Positions 33,986 to 45,206 of a stretch of DNA of 64,000 nucleotides are shown here, piece after piece; the first letter of the stretch is position 1; the number at the start of each line of letters is the position of its first letter. The notes under the pieces were generated by a model. That model was not told the origin of the DNA and searched no databases. It saw only the letters and a list, made by a program, of their open reading frames with translations. The position numbers were made by a program, and so were the translations under genes. The stretch spans positions 2,501-66,500 of the forward strand of contig OZ017796.1 of assembly GCA_963969395.1 (NCBI GenBank), written 5' to 3'. Origin of the DNA: Pseudoscleropodium purum (taxonomy: Eukaryota > Streptophyta > Bryopsida > Hypnales > Brachytheciaceae).

Positions 33986-36900
33986 TGCATAGTTGTGTGT
34001 ATTGTTGTCTGTACTGTTAGGTGTATAGTTGAGATGTATAATATTGTCTCTCAAACATTACTAAAATGTATTACATTGTCTCTTAGACATTACTGAGATG
34101 TATTACATTGACTTCACCATATTGAATTCATTTGAAAGAAGCTCCATAGAGGTAACATTGCAAGTTGCATGTAGGAAATGGGATAACAAGCCAGAAATAG
34201 AATATAAGGCCTTGAGCATAGATACAGTAATTTAAATTAGAGAGAGAGAATGGATGTCCTTGTTCTTTCCCAATATATATGGTAATTATTTTTGTGTAAA
34301 ATTCGCTTGAGAAGTGTTTACACATAATGAGATTTTGTCAAAAATCATGTGTAATTTCATAGTTTTTGGTAAATTACTTGCAGTTTCAAGAAAACCATGA
34401 GGTGACTATAGCAAATCATTGAGACTTGAGTGTGACTATTAACAAAAATTGTGGACTAATTGTCGCATATCCTATGAATTTGCTATAGATTGCATGTTCT
34501 AGTATGCACTTCTCCACCTTGTAATTTATGACAGTGTGCAAGGGTTTTTCTTTTCCCAATTTTGCCTTAAACGTGAATTTGGGTAGTGTAGCAGGCCCAT
34601 CATTTAGTAGATAGCCGATGCTTGTAAGGGATGGGATCCCGCTTTGTGTAAGTTGGTTAATGGATTGATGCCCGATTGTTTTGATTCTTCTACATTGTTG
34701 ATTGACGATGAGTGCCTACTCATGTGACAATACCCTTAAAAAATGTATAAGTGGAATAAATTCCCTCTGTAGATTGTACATTGGGTATCACATGAGCAAT
34801 ACTCCATACATGCATTGTGAATCTCATATCTATTATCGAAGCATTAGAAAGAGTGAACTAAAATATGCTAACGGACTGATGGTACTTGTGGTGGCATTGT
34901 AGATTGAGGATGTAAAGCAATTCAAGCAATGGACAACAAGACACCTAGCCATCTTAAGAATTTTGAGACTCCATGGGTAGAGATGACCATTGACATGAAG
35001 GATCATGAGATTCTTCATCTTGCATTTGCATTCCACAATTGAATTTTGGGTGTAGGAAGAATTTGGTTGACTTCATTTTCTAAACCCCTAAATAGCCAAG
35101 GATCCTAAATTTGGCCTCATCATTGTTAGCAATTTTGAATAGGTCATATGGAGCCTTTTTTGTCCAATTTTATTAAGTTTTTTACTAACCTTGGCATCGT
35201 TCATCACTAATTTCAATAATATAAATTTGGCCCATGTTTAGAGTCTACTATTTTCACATTACAATCAATTGAATTGCTCATGTTGAGCATGAGTCTTTGG
35301 TCCTTGAGGGTCCAAAATGTCCATTTATTAGGAATATTTTTTTTTTGTACACCTCAATATTGATCTTTGTAGTGCAAGTAGAGGTGGCGTGTAGATAGAC
35401 TACAAACATGCAAAGAATGCTTAGTGTAGTAGAACTTGTTTATGTAATGGAACTTGTTTGCTGATTGGAAAGTTGGCCTACAGTCATGGCCTATAGTCAT
35501 TAGAGCAAACACATTGAACTTGGAGCACAACTTGAATCTAACTGGAATGCATCGCTTGAGGCCTACATTCAAAAGTATGCCAAAGAGGGTATAGAATTCA
35601 AACAACTTATTACCTTGGAATTGCCGAAGGACTGGACGAACTCTCTTCCTGTCACCCTGATTTCCATTTTTTACAATGCAATAACAAAGTAGTGTATTTG
35701 TTTGAATAACAGTATTGGAATCAGGCTCATCTTTTATTGTGTTGTGTGACTAATATGTGGACTATGTCTAGGAGAAGTTATATCTCTTAGTGACAACAAG
35801 TTGTTTATTTATACTCATGTGGCTTCTTGCTTGTAGGTGTATCAAAATGGCTTTGACCTAGGGTTAAAGAAGTAGCTAAGTAATAAAGCTCCATATGCAT
35901 TAGAATGAGTTCTAATCACTAATTTAATATCATGATTTTCCATCAGAGAATTGCAAAATTGCTTAGAATTTCTCGGTCATTGTTATGTATACCTCAAGTG
36001 TATCAATTGTATTAGAAGATGCTAAGACCTTCATAGACTTATGAAGTGCCACTACAAGGCATATTTTACATTCCTAAGAACTTTTTATGACAAAAAAAAC
36101 CATGCCAGAATTCAAATACAATTGCAAATTTCAAAAACCTTATCTCCAAATATTAGACAAAAATCATACTCAATAATTAGACACCTACAATTTCTCAACA
36201 AGGACTTGACAAAAAAAGTAAGAATTAAAAGCCAAAGGCATGAAGAAGTTGCCAATTGTGATAGACATGTTGCACATAAATAGGTCATGCACAGAGCTAC
36301 ACATCAATAGCAAGTAGCTATAAGTCAATGTCACACTATATATGAACTAAGGAGCTTAAACCAAAGACAAGAATATCAATATGAAACAAATGTGAACAAA
36401 AACATTTATAGAGAGTAGTTGAGGTATGAACACCACAAGCACGTATTGAAGGCATTGATTTTACTTACCTTTCAAAAAGTCAAGGAAGCAAGCCTTTGAA
36501 GTCTAAACTAACATGCCCAAGGCTCATTGACTTCTACAATATTGAAAGGACCAAAATATAAGTGTCAAGCTTTCCACTCCATTGTACTACAACCTCTATG
36601 ATTGTATATGGTACTTAGTAAAAAAAATTCTTCATCAAGTCCTAGACTTCTCGCATGCTTCATTTCTTGGATTTACTAAGACTAATGAAAGAAATGATGA
36701 TTTGAATGATAATTGAAACTACATTAAGTACAAGTCCTTACCATACATTGATTTAAGATGATAGCCAAATTTGGGCCCTTAGTGATTTGAGGAAGTACGT
36801 CATGAAGCACATTAAGGTGTGACGATATACAATGCATAGTTCAACTATATAAAAAACCTCCATTAGTATTTTCCTTGTGAGTAAAAGTGTCATAAAAAAA

Positions 36901-37636
36901 TAGAACGATATTGCATAACTACGTCAAATAGGCATAAACGATGGCAATCTGCCATCCTCTTCAAATACTCATATGGATTGCTTTGGTCTGAATCATCAAT
37001 AATACCCACCAACCATGCTTTTCTACATCTCAAAAACTATTGCATAAAAGTATTCATGTCTTAGACTCTATTGTACAACAAGTTCATGGTGTCTCGCGTC
37101 CTTAAAGATGATCATATGTAGATGAATAGGTCATAAGTGTAACCAATGTTCACTAGTAGGAGCTTGTGTTTTTTCTTATGTTTCAATGTGACAAGCACGT
37201 TCTGAAGAACATAAAGGTGATGATGTTGTTTTGGCAAAAGGAGGCTAAATTGAAGAGTACATATTAAAAAATGTGTTGATGTTATAGTTAGAATAAGGTG
37301 ATGTTGTTTGTTGCAAGAATGTTGAAAGGAACATGATGGAGAACATAGTTGTATATTTTGAAATGTCCACAGAAACGCAGTGCTGCCACGTTGGCAGTGA
37401 GGTTTTTTTCTAATGCAAGTAATTTTGGAAAAAAAGAAAGTGGAGTTAGATTAAATGTTGCCTTGAAATGGAAAACAAAAGCAAAGAGCAGGTCTTTCCT
37501 ATACATTTCATGAATACATGTATAGAAGGATGCTGAAGTTGCAGTTCTATAGCATTTCCATAATTAATGTATATATATAACAAATAGCTTAAAGAAGATT
37601 GAAGGAGTCTTGTAATATCACCAAGAGAAAACTTTG
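33986..37636. other. Long AT-rich spacer, no gene called
   Basis: Frames of 60-85 codons occur on both strands (for example plus 36041-36283, minus 35354-35605), but none is flanked by matching exons or belongs to a family that I know. CACTAGTAGGAGCTTGTG at 37154 resembles a single end of the CACTA-type family without a visible partner. Confidence 0.45.
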
Positions 37637-37911
37637 TTGAACTTGTCAAAAACTATGGGTTTTTTGGTGAAAATTGGGTTTTACCTAATAGAAACTTCGT
37701 TGCATTCAACAAAAAAAAGTGTGGAATTGGTTTTGTTGAGTTTTTCCTTCGTAATGCAGAATTTTGCGTTGAAATGTTTGAATACTAAATTTGACAAGGA
37801 AAATTCAAAATTTTGTATTGAAACACAAAATTATAAATTATAAAGGAAAAACTCAACAAAACCAATTCCATACTTTTTTATTGAGTAAAACGTAATTTTT
37901 GACAAGTTCAA
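37637..37911. mobile_element. Hairpin miniature element
   Basis: The ends TTGAACTTGTCAAAAA and TTTTTGACAAGTTCAA are inverted repeats, and further inward GGAATTGGTTTTGTTGAGTT near 37725 pairs with AACTCAACAAAACCAATTCC near 37851. The left arm has extra sequence of about 40 bp. Total 275 bp, no coding content. Confidence 0.72.
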
Positions 37912-38585
37912 TCCAATTTTCTTTTAATGTATAGAGTATTTGAATGTAATTTTACTTTTGGACGTGAATTAGTGGCCACATTGAATACGTGAAAAGAAAC
38001 TAGCTTTCTGTTCAAATTAAGCAAATTTGGTTGAGGAAAATGTTTTCAATGGATAATTTTTTAAAGTTTTATATCATTGAATTTGAGATGATTATTGTAA
38101 TTGGTAGTTTAAGTGCTAAAGGGCCACTATCCCTCGGGGGAGACAAATGGAATCTTCGTTAAGTACCTTGGATTTTTTTTCTATGATTTGCAAACCTATT
38201 TTTTTAATAGTGATAATTTCATTATGTAAGGTGGAAATTTTTTTCCTTTTGGATTGGTGCTTAAGAACAAAAGTTATGCCCAAATAAGTTGAGAATAGGA
38301 GATAGGTGGTAGCTTTTTTATATTTTGAAATATAAATTTTTTTTTTGGTATAATGTTTTAGCTCACAAATTAAATTTTTGTGTATATGCAAAGCTTGCAT
38401 TCATTTCATTTGGATTTTCTATGACAAAGTTTTGGTCCATCTAGCTTATTGGGCAATTAGAGTATGATTTTCAAAAGATAGATTGTAGGATGCATATGTG
38501 AATGCAATTTCTACAATTTTTTCCAATAATATTGTTTGATTTATCTCATGAACTAAAACAATCTCCCCATTGGGTTGATTGCATT
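37912..38585. other. AT-rich spacer, no gene seen
   Basis: No recognisable feature; the minus-strand frame at 38116-38400 is Lys/Ile-rich low-complexity sequence. Confidence 0.5.
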
Positions 38586-39482
38586 TTAACCCTTAAAGGA
38601 TGAAAGCCTGTTTATTGCTGAAAAATAATCTAAATTTCTATTTCTATAGCAAAAGGTAAAAGATTCTAAAAATTATTTTTTACCCACATGTAACCATAGG
38701 ATCTTACACCTAACTAGTATGAAAATATGTGAAAAAAATTTCAGAGTTTGTGACCGCCCAGATTGCATGATATGAGCGTTTTAAGTAGAAAAAACAAGTT
38801 ATTTAGTACATTGTGAGACAAGATTTTTTGGCTTCAAACATTTTTAAGTTTAATTTTTTGCACTACAGAGTTCTATGCTTTAAATCTTTATGGTATAATA
38901 TAGAGTTGAGAGTTTAGGAAAAATCAAGAATATTAAAAAAAATTAATTTTTATTCTTTAAAAATTTGTTAAATAGAAATAAATAAGAGACAAAATGAAAA
39001 TTCCAATTATTAATAGCTCAAGAATGGAATTAAGATGCACTAATTCCAATGGTGAGATTGTTCTAGCAAGCAAGGTAAACTATGTGAAAATTTTCTTTTT
39101 GAAAATTGCAAAAATTGCATTTAGAAATGAATCCTACGGGTTTGTTTTTTAAGAAAATGCTCTAATTGCTTAAAAAACAAGATTGTCTATAACTTTCACA
39201 TAAAAAAATCCAAATGGAATGAACCAAAGCTATACATATCCACAAAAATATTATGTATAAGGGAATTTTTTTTAAAATTAAGAATTTAAATTTTAAATCT
39301 TTTTGCTGCCTCTTTTCTCCTATTATGAGATTATTTGGGCATAACTTTTTTCCCCACAAAGCTAATCCATTTTTATATCTTCAAAAGAAGTTTCAGAAAA
39401 GAAGGAAAAAAGTTGAGCTTCTAGGTACTTGCTGAAAATTCCATTTGTCTCTTTAAGGGATACTGGTCCTTCAGGGGTTAAT
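38586..39482 (-). mobile_element. TTAA-bounded dispersed repeat, copy D4 (best-preserved ends)
   Basis: The left end TTAACCCTTAAAGGA (38586) and the right end TCCTTCAGGGGTTAA (to 39482) form an imperfect TIR, with TTAA at both outer edges. The interior is the reverse complement of D1 and D2 (for example CATGTAACCATAGGATCTTA near 38689). About 897 bp, no transposase. TTAA flanks plus CCC/GGG starts resemble piggyBac-type insertion, but piggyBac is not well known in plants and other explanations are possible. Confidence 0.78.
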
Positions 39483-39499
39483 TCCATTTTAGACATACT

Positions 39500-39870
39500 A
39501 TTAATTTGGATTAAACTTCTACCTCATACCTACTTCTATTAAATAATGTTTAAATGCATAAAAATTTAATGTTTTTAAATTGATTTTTTTCTTCTAAGAC
39601 TCTCAACTAAATTCTACACCATAAAGATTAATAACTCAAAACTTAGTACTACACAAAATTAAAGTTACAAATGTTCAAAGTCAAACAAGCTAATCCCACA
39701 ATGTGTAGAGAACATTGTTTTTCCTATAGCAAACACAGATATTTTGCAGAATGAGTACTCGTGAATTCTGAAATTTTATCCACACATTCACATATTAATT
39801 AGGTGTGAGGTCTAACGATTGCATGTTGGGAAAAACAATTTTTTTTGGTCACATTTTAAAGTAAAAGAAA
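39500..39870 (+). repeat. Partial D-family copy in opposite orientation to D4
   Basis: AAGACTCTCAACTAAATTC near 39597, ACACCATAAAGATTAATAAC and GAATTCTGAAATTTTATCC near 39763 are reverse-complement matches to D4 internal sequence. Only the central part is present, so D4 and this copy form a head-to-head pair. Confidence 0.6.
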
Positions 39871-40407
39871 GCCTAAAGTACTCACTATTCTAATTAGTTA
39901 TTTTTAAGAATGATGTCTTCTTAAAGTATTGCTTCAACATTGAACATTTGATTTTGATGATGAATGATTATGATTTTTCAATTCAACATTTTGTGCAAAG
40001 GTGTCTAGTGCAAATCTTCATATTCTATTGTTGAGGGTTCTTTTAAGTTAGCGTGATGTAAAATACATCTTGCAAGGAAAATCAAAATAGATATTTGATT
40101 TCACAAGATATATAATACATTTAAAGAAATTGAGAAAATTCTTAGAGTTTACAATTTTAGTTGGGACCAACGTTTTGGATTTGACCTAGGACAAAAAATA
40201 TGATAGAAAGACTACAAATGACTTGCACACATTAGCAAGGGCTTCAGATAAGACTGCAAGTGAATTTCTATAAATTCTTAGGGGCTAAGATAAAATAGTG
40301 ACTACATGTAAAAAAATAGCTAAAAGCAAACTACATAGCAATTTTTTTTCCAAAAAAGGACACTTGCATTGGCATTTGAGTAATACGGCACTCGAAGAGG
40401 ATGAAAT

Positions 40408-40693
40408 CAGGGTTGACAAGACGTCAGGATGCGGACGTTGTGTCCGTAGCGTCCGCTGACATTCGCGTCCCGGCGGACGCAGCGTCCGCCTGTCCCCCGT
40501 TCGCCTGTCCGCCCGATTACGGCCGTCCGATCGACGCGCGGACTGATCTGGTCCGCACGATCTGGGCGTCCACCTCAGGCCGTCCGCCCCATCCGTCCGC
40601 TTTCCGATGGCGGTCGGGACGCTGCGTCCGTGCGTCCGGACGTCCGGAAAACGGACGCTATTTTGGGGCGGACGTTCAAATTCGTCAACCCTG
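40408..40693. mobile_element. GC-rich hAT-like miniature element, copy 2
   Basis: It is 286 bp with ends CAGGGTTGACAAG and TTCGTCAACCCTG, flanked by GATGAAAT (40400-40407) and GATGAAGT (40694-40701), a 7-of-8 match that fits the 8-bp target duplication of hAT elements. The interior is full of GTCCG/CGGACG repeats and CpG. The 114-codon frame that starts at 40401 runs through the element and reflects GC content only. Partner of the 194-bp copy at 14629-14822. Confidence 0.88.
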
Positions 40694-41035
40694 GATGAAG
40701 TGGCATGCTATATTAGCATGCTTTAATGCCATCTTAGAATTTTAACATTGTCATAGTAGACATCAGCTAAGATGTCCTATGTCACATATAGATGTTTTTT
40801 GTGATGTCAACTAAGACATCATTTATAATGTTTGAATGTTCTTTGCAAGATAACATCATGTTCATCATAATACTTAGATCTGAAATTCTATTTTTAATAA
40901 TAAAAAATTACATTTTAGATGTCTTATGCAATTTGTCTTCTTTCCTATCACCCCTCTTGCATAAATAACTTACTTTCTCATATCAAAATACTTATAATAA
41001 GGCTTTTCAAGTCATTCAATATTATTGCCAATATG

Positions 41036-41192
41036 AACTATGTACAATGTATGGTGTATTTTGTATAATGTATGGCATATTGTGTATGATATATAGTGTA
41101 TAGCATATTCTGTATAGTGTATAATATATGACATATTGTGTAGGGTGTATAATGTATTGTGTATGGTATATAGTGTATTGTATATGGCATAC
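41036..41192. repeat. Degenerate GTGTATA/GCATATT microsatellite-like tract
   Basis: Units such as GTATAATGTATGGCATATTG recur imperfectly for about 157 bp. The minus-strand Tyr/His/Ile-rich frame across it is an artefact of this repeat. Confidence 0.85.
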
Positions 41193-41199
41193 ATCTAAG

Positions 41200-42145
41200 C
41201 TAACATCTAAATTAATGTTTCAAGAAACACCTCAAAAAGCATTTGGAGGTCAGTATTGATGTTCCTAAAAATAGTATTCAAATTCTTATGGACGTTTAAA
41301 TTGATGTTACTAAAAACAATATGAAAATTTTCAAAAAACATGACGTCAACTACCACCTCATTTTCAGGTCAGATGAAAAAAATTCTATGTGGCATTGCTT
41401 CCTTGTGTGGCGCTTATGTAGCTGCTACATGGCACACTTTGGGCACTTTTTTAACCATGTTTGTTGTGACATTTCTCTAAAAACATGGCATATTTTTTTG
41501 AGATTTTCTTGTGTTTTTTCTACATCTATCATGATGGATTTTTTTGCACACTCACAATACACATGCCTAATGTTACACTAGACATCTACACACGTTACTA
41601 TACATGTCTAAAAAAAGACACTTTCCTTCTAGTGATAAGTTGGCCAACAATTCCTTTGATTGCAAGGGAATGGTCTAGGGTTTTACTCTGCTTTGCTATT
41701 GCTCCAATTTTCGCTTGTTGTAGACCAATCAATTCATCTCAACAACAAGAAATCAACAAGCGGATGCGCAATGGAATTATCTACACATCACATGCGATTG
41801 TACAACACTAAAGGCATGAGGGTTTCTAGAAGAGTGGATTGCGAATGATGTCAAAAAGCTTTGTGGAAACTCAATACATAAACAAACACTTCCAAGTCAA
41901 ATCTTCAAATAGGTTCAAATATCAATAGGGGTCGTGATATGTGAATTGGAGATATAGTGTTGGAATCAACAAAAAAGAAGTAGGCTTCCAAGCAAATTTG
42001 ACAAAACCCTTGATAAAGTGTTGAAATGGTCAATATAGTGCTCAAATCAACAAAAATTTGTTGAAATTTTGTTGATTTGGACTTCAATTTCTAGTAGCAT
42101 GGTCATGCTTGGCACCTTCGTTCGGAGCATTATAGGGCTTATCAT
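41200..42145. other. Spacer upstream of the long transposase pseudogene
   Basis: Part of it (41640-42145) may be eroded 5' sequence of the pseudogene but no homology can be followed. A short pair CACTAGACATC (about 41576) and CCTTCTAGTG (to about 41634) may be a fragment of a CACTA-type element. A small hairpin TCAAATCAACAAAAATTTGT lies near 42041. Confidence 0.4.
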
Positions 42146-44060
42146 TTGCCTTCTCTCATGATGGGTGTTTCCAATAATATTTTACCTTGCCAGTTAAACT
42201 TTTCTACTGTGGACATGATGCTTGCCCACCATGAGAGTAGAAATTCAACACACCATAAGCACATTAAGATCACTAGAATTCCTCCCTCAATCTATTTGTG
42301 TGAAGCAAGAAGGTCTAGATCTTGTCATAGATATATCTAGTGAATCAAAATGAAAATCCTCTAGTCAACTATGTTTGCAAGTAGCACTTCTTCATAGTGT
42401 TGTAGATAATGTCTTTCAATCAACTTTTATTTGGTATAGTACACCTTCTACTAATCCTGCTCTACCCACTTACTCTTGCCCATCAACTTATCCAAATTCT
42501 ACAACCATTGTTTGTATTGTTGGCTGTCTTTGCAAGCTAGCATCTATTCATTGGTCTAAGAATGAAATTGCAATACAAGACTATAATTATATCGTCGATT
42601 AGAAGGTAAAGTACCTTCCTCCAAACTTTGATGGAAACGTGGTATTTGAGTTGCCTAAACTTTGTGCTTCATCTTCAACATCTGTTGCTATGAACCTCCA
42701 TGGCATGGATAAATGTTATGATGGTCATGCATGGTGCCAAACTATAATATCTAATATTAGCAACCCAGACGGATTGAAGTTTTGAAAATCCTCTTGTGTT
42801 GGTCATCTAGTATATAATAACACAAATTGTGACTATTTTAAATTCTTGTCAAAGTGCAATGAGACTAGGTGGTGTGGTTATACTTCTATCCCATTCTAGG
42901 TTGGCAAACCACCTCCAAAGGATTCTTCTTTGCAAGATATGCAAAATTCCACCTCATTGTATTAATGTCTATGATGCTAGAATATATTATGTATTCAATG
43001 ACATTACCATTATAACTAGAACATGCATTGATTTGGGAAACCATATGTATTCGATTGCTTCCAAAACATGTAGAAAGTCCGTAGACACTCTAATTAGGTT
43101 GATTGAAAGTGAGGTTTTTGAAACCCCTACCACTACTAACTCTACCATCGCTTTTGCAGCTAGTTAACAATTTCTAGACAACCACCTTATACACAATGAG
43201 GACAGGTCAAAGGAGATGTTGTAGGGGAAGTTGCTAGAAGATGTGATGGATAGGTTCCAAATACTAAATTCTTCCAACATTTGTAATACTATTTCTTCAT
43301 TTTGTAGTATTGCCAAAGATGGGGTGATTGATAGCATTATGAATATGAAATATAATTTGAAGTTTCAATACATTCATGACAACGTTTTCCTAGGACAAGG
43401 AAAAGAAAAGGTCTATTTTTTTAAGATGTTGGTAGAAAGACTTGGTAGTGGAATAGACTTGGTCAAGCACATGCAACCCAAATGAAATTTGAAAAATGCA
43501 TGGCTTATGTTTGACCACATCAAACGTATGAAAGATTGGACAACCATGGCTTGCCATGTGTATGACACTGGATGTAGGATGGTTATGACAATTGCTATTT
43601 GCAACATGCAATTTGAAGACATAGAAGTCCAATGCATCATGTGGGGATTATTGAATGATGTTGTAAGACGCAATGGTAGGGAAAGTGTAAATTTTAAGGG
43701 ATTCATGGCAAATCATGCACAAGCAAATTGGAATGCTTTTTGTACCATATACGGCACAAGGAATCCAAAAATCGAAATGGTGAATTGTGAGTGAACATGT
43801 CTCTTGCACTAGAGTACTTTGTTGCACCATCATATCCAAAAGCTCATTAAACCAGTTATGCAATATCAATATAATCAATTGTGCAAGCAATACAAGGACT
43901 CAAATACTATAGAAGAAGTCGAAACACAATATCTGGCCATTCAATCTTTGTGGTTCTCATCCAAAGTAGCCTTGGAAGATGCTATGCATGAATTGGAATT
44001 GTAGCTTGCCTTTGGCACTTTTGTTATCGCCAATGGGGAGGCTTCATGCAAATGGTAACT
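42146..44060 (+). pseudogene. Decayed MULE-like transposase, long copy
   Basis: From 42375 one frame runs through a TAG at 42600 and reads YLPPNFDGNVVFELPKLC, CYDGHAWCQTIISN and CVGHLVYNN...CDYFKF (possible Cys/His cluster), then CNETRWCGYTSIPF. Near 42920 the frame shifts, and from there a single register carries to 44004 with stops at 43165, 43222, 43483, 43792 and about 43810: CKICKIPPHCINVYDARIYY, NHLIHNED, DVMDRFQILNSSN, SGIDLVKHMQP, WTTMACHVYDTGCR, GFMANHAQANWNAF, QKLIKPVMQYQYNQLCKQY, ALEDAMHELEL. A further shift leads to WHFCYRQWGGFMQM. Many conserved-looking blocks with scattered stops show a pseudogene of about 600 codons. Assignment to Mutator-like transposases rests on the block order (YDT, ICNMQ, the AQANWNA block, then C-x-x-H) and is inference. 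Relative at 17370-18475. Confidence 0.68.
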
Positions 44061-44289
44061 TTCACCCTATTATTTCAATTTTTTGTTTTCATCTAATACT
44101 ATTGTTAGTTAGATACCTTTTTTGTGTTATTTAAACAATTATTTTTCTTTCAAGATATAATTATTTCTCTCTTTTAGGGCAGAAAGGTGCCTTCACCACT
44201 TTCTGTGAGGATGAAAAATTGTCACATATTCAGTTATGAAGACCAAAGAGATTGTAAGATCAAATTAGACAAGACGTGAAGTACCTCTC

Positions 44290-45206
44290 GAGGCCAAGAG
44301 GTTCTTCTCAGGGCCGAAAAGAACCTTACCTTCTTTGAGAAAAGACTCCAAAATGTAGCGCTATACGAAGTTTGTGCATGTGGAAAATTGAGGATTTGCA
44401 GAGGAGTTGACGGTGCAAATGTTTAGGTGCATGATATTACAGTCTGTTTCGTTATATAACTTATGTTCCCAAAGGCTTGATGAGAGAACGGACCCTGTTT
44501 TACCGTATTAGAGGATGTGACATTAAAGAGGACCGAGTGCAATAACACCCGCGCAATATTCTGTTTCGATTGATGTTCGGGGGCCTAGATAAAACGAGCA
44601 GCGTCAAGGGTATCAGGCATTCGCGAGGAGAAGAACTACCGTTTCCGCAAAGGAGGGAGACCAGAGCAAGCGTCGAGCAGGAATGGACTTGGTGAGAGAG
44701 GTTGCAGACTCCTTGATTCCAAGCTCGCGAGCTTTTGCAGAGCTGAGGTGCTGCATGCTGCAGTCTGTTGCGGGTGTATGGCTGTTGTGGTGAATTGAGG
44801 ATTCAAGGGGGGAGATTTCTCGTACTGTTGTGTTAGGATGACTGAATTTGGGCAGTAGTGCTGCAATGCCCGCTTGTGCAGAATTTCTAGTGGGATTCTG
44901 ACTTGTTTCTCTGCTCTGGCAGTTGGTTTGTAGCTATTTTAATTTGAGCTCGTGGGAGTGTGATGGAAATTGTAGGACGGAGGTGAGATGCCAGCTGTTG
45001 TAGGAGAAACGTTGTATCGACCTTTCCTGCTCTTACTACAGGAGAGGAGAGTAGCGCCTGTTCCTTCGGAGCTTATGGAGCGCGAGTAATTAATTTGCTG
45101 ATTGATGATATCTTGCTGCGCAGTTAGTGCAGTGCAATTCAAATAGCAGGTCCTCTAATTCATCCCGGGTTTTTTTGGCTTAGTAGCAGATATGGGAGTT
45201 TCACAG
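44290..45206 (+). other. GC-richer leader-like region before PPR gene 2
   Basis: GC rises sharply here compared with the pseudogene before it. A short frame begins at the ATG near 44682 (MDLVREVADSLIPSSRAFAE, then CCMLQSV) and stops after 36 codons; it could be a first exon or an upstream frame. The region ends in TTTCACAG (45199-45206), a good splice acceptor, exactly where homology with the PPR repeats begins. It shows no clear match to the sequence upstream of PPR gene 1. Confidence 0.45.

Noticed and set aside
40401..40745. 114-codon open frame over the GC-rich island
   Set aside because: It runs through the hAT-like miniature element from its target duplication; the frame is open because the element has few A/T-rich stop codons, and the peptide is Arg/Pro/Asp-rich low-complexity sequence.
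41012..41194. Minus-strand frame rich in Tyr, His and Ile
   Set aside because: It is a translation of the GTGTATA-type degenerate microsatellite.
41576..41634. 59-bp CACTA...TAGTG pair as a complete element
   Set aside because: Too short compared with the 213- and 215-bp family members and the flanking triplets TTA and ATA do not match; at most a fragment.
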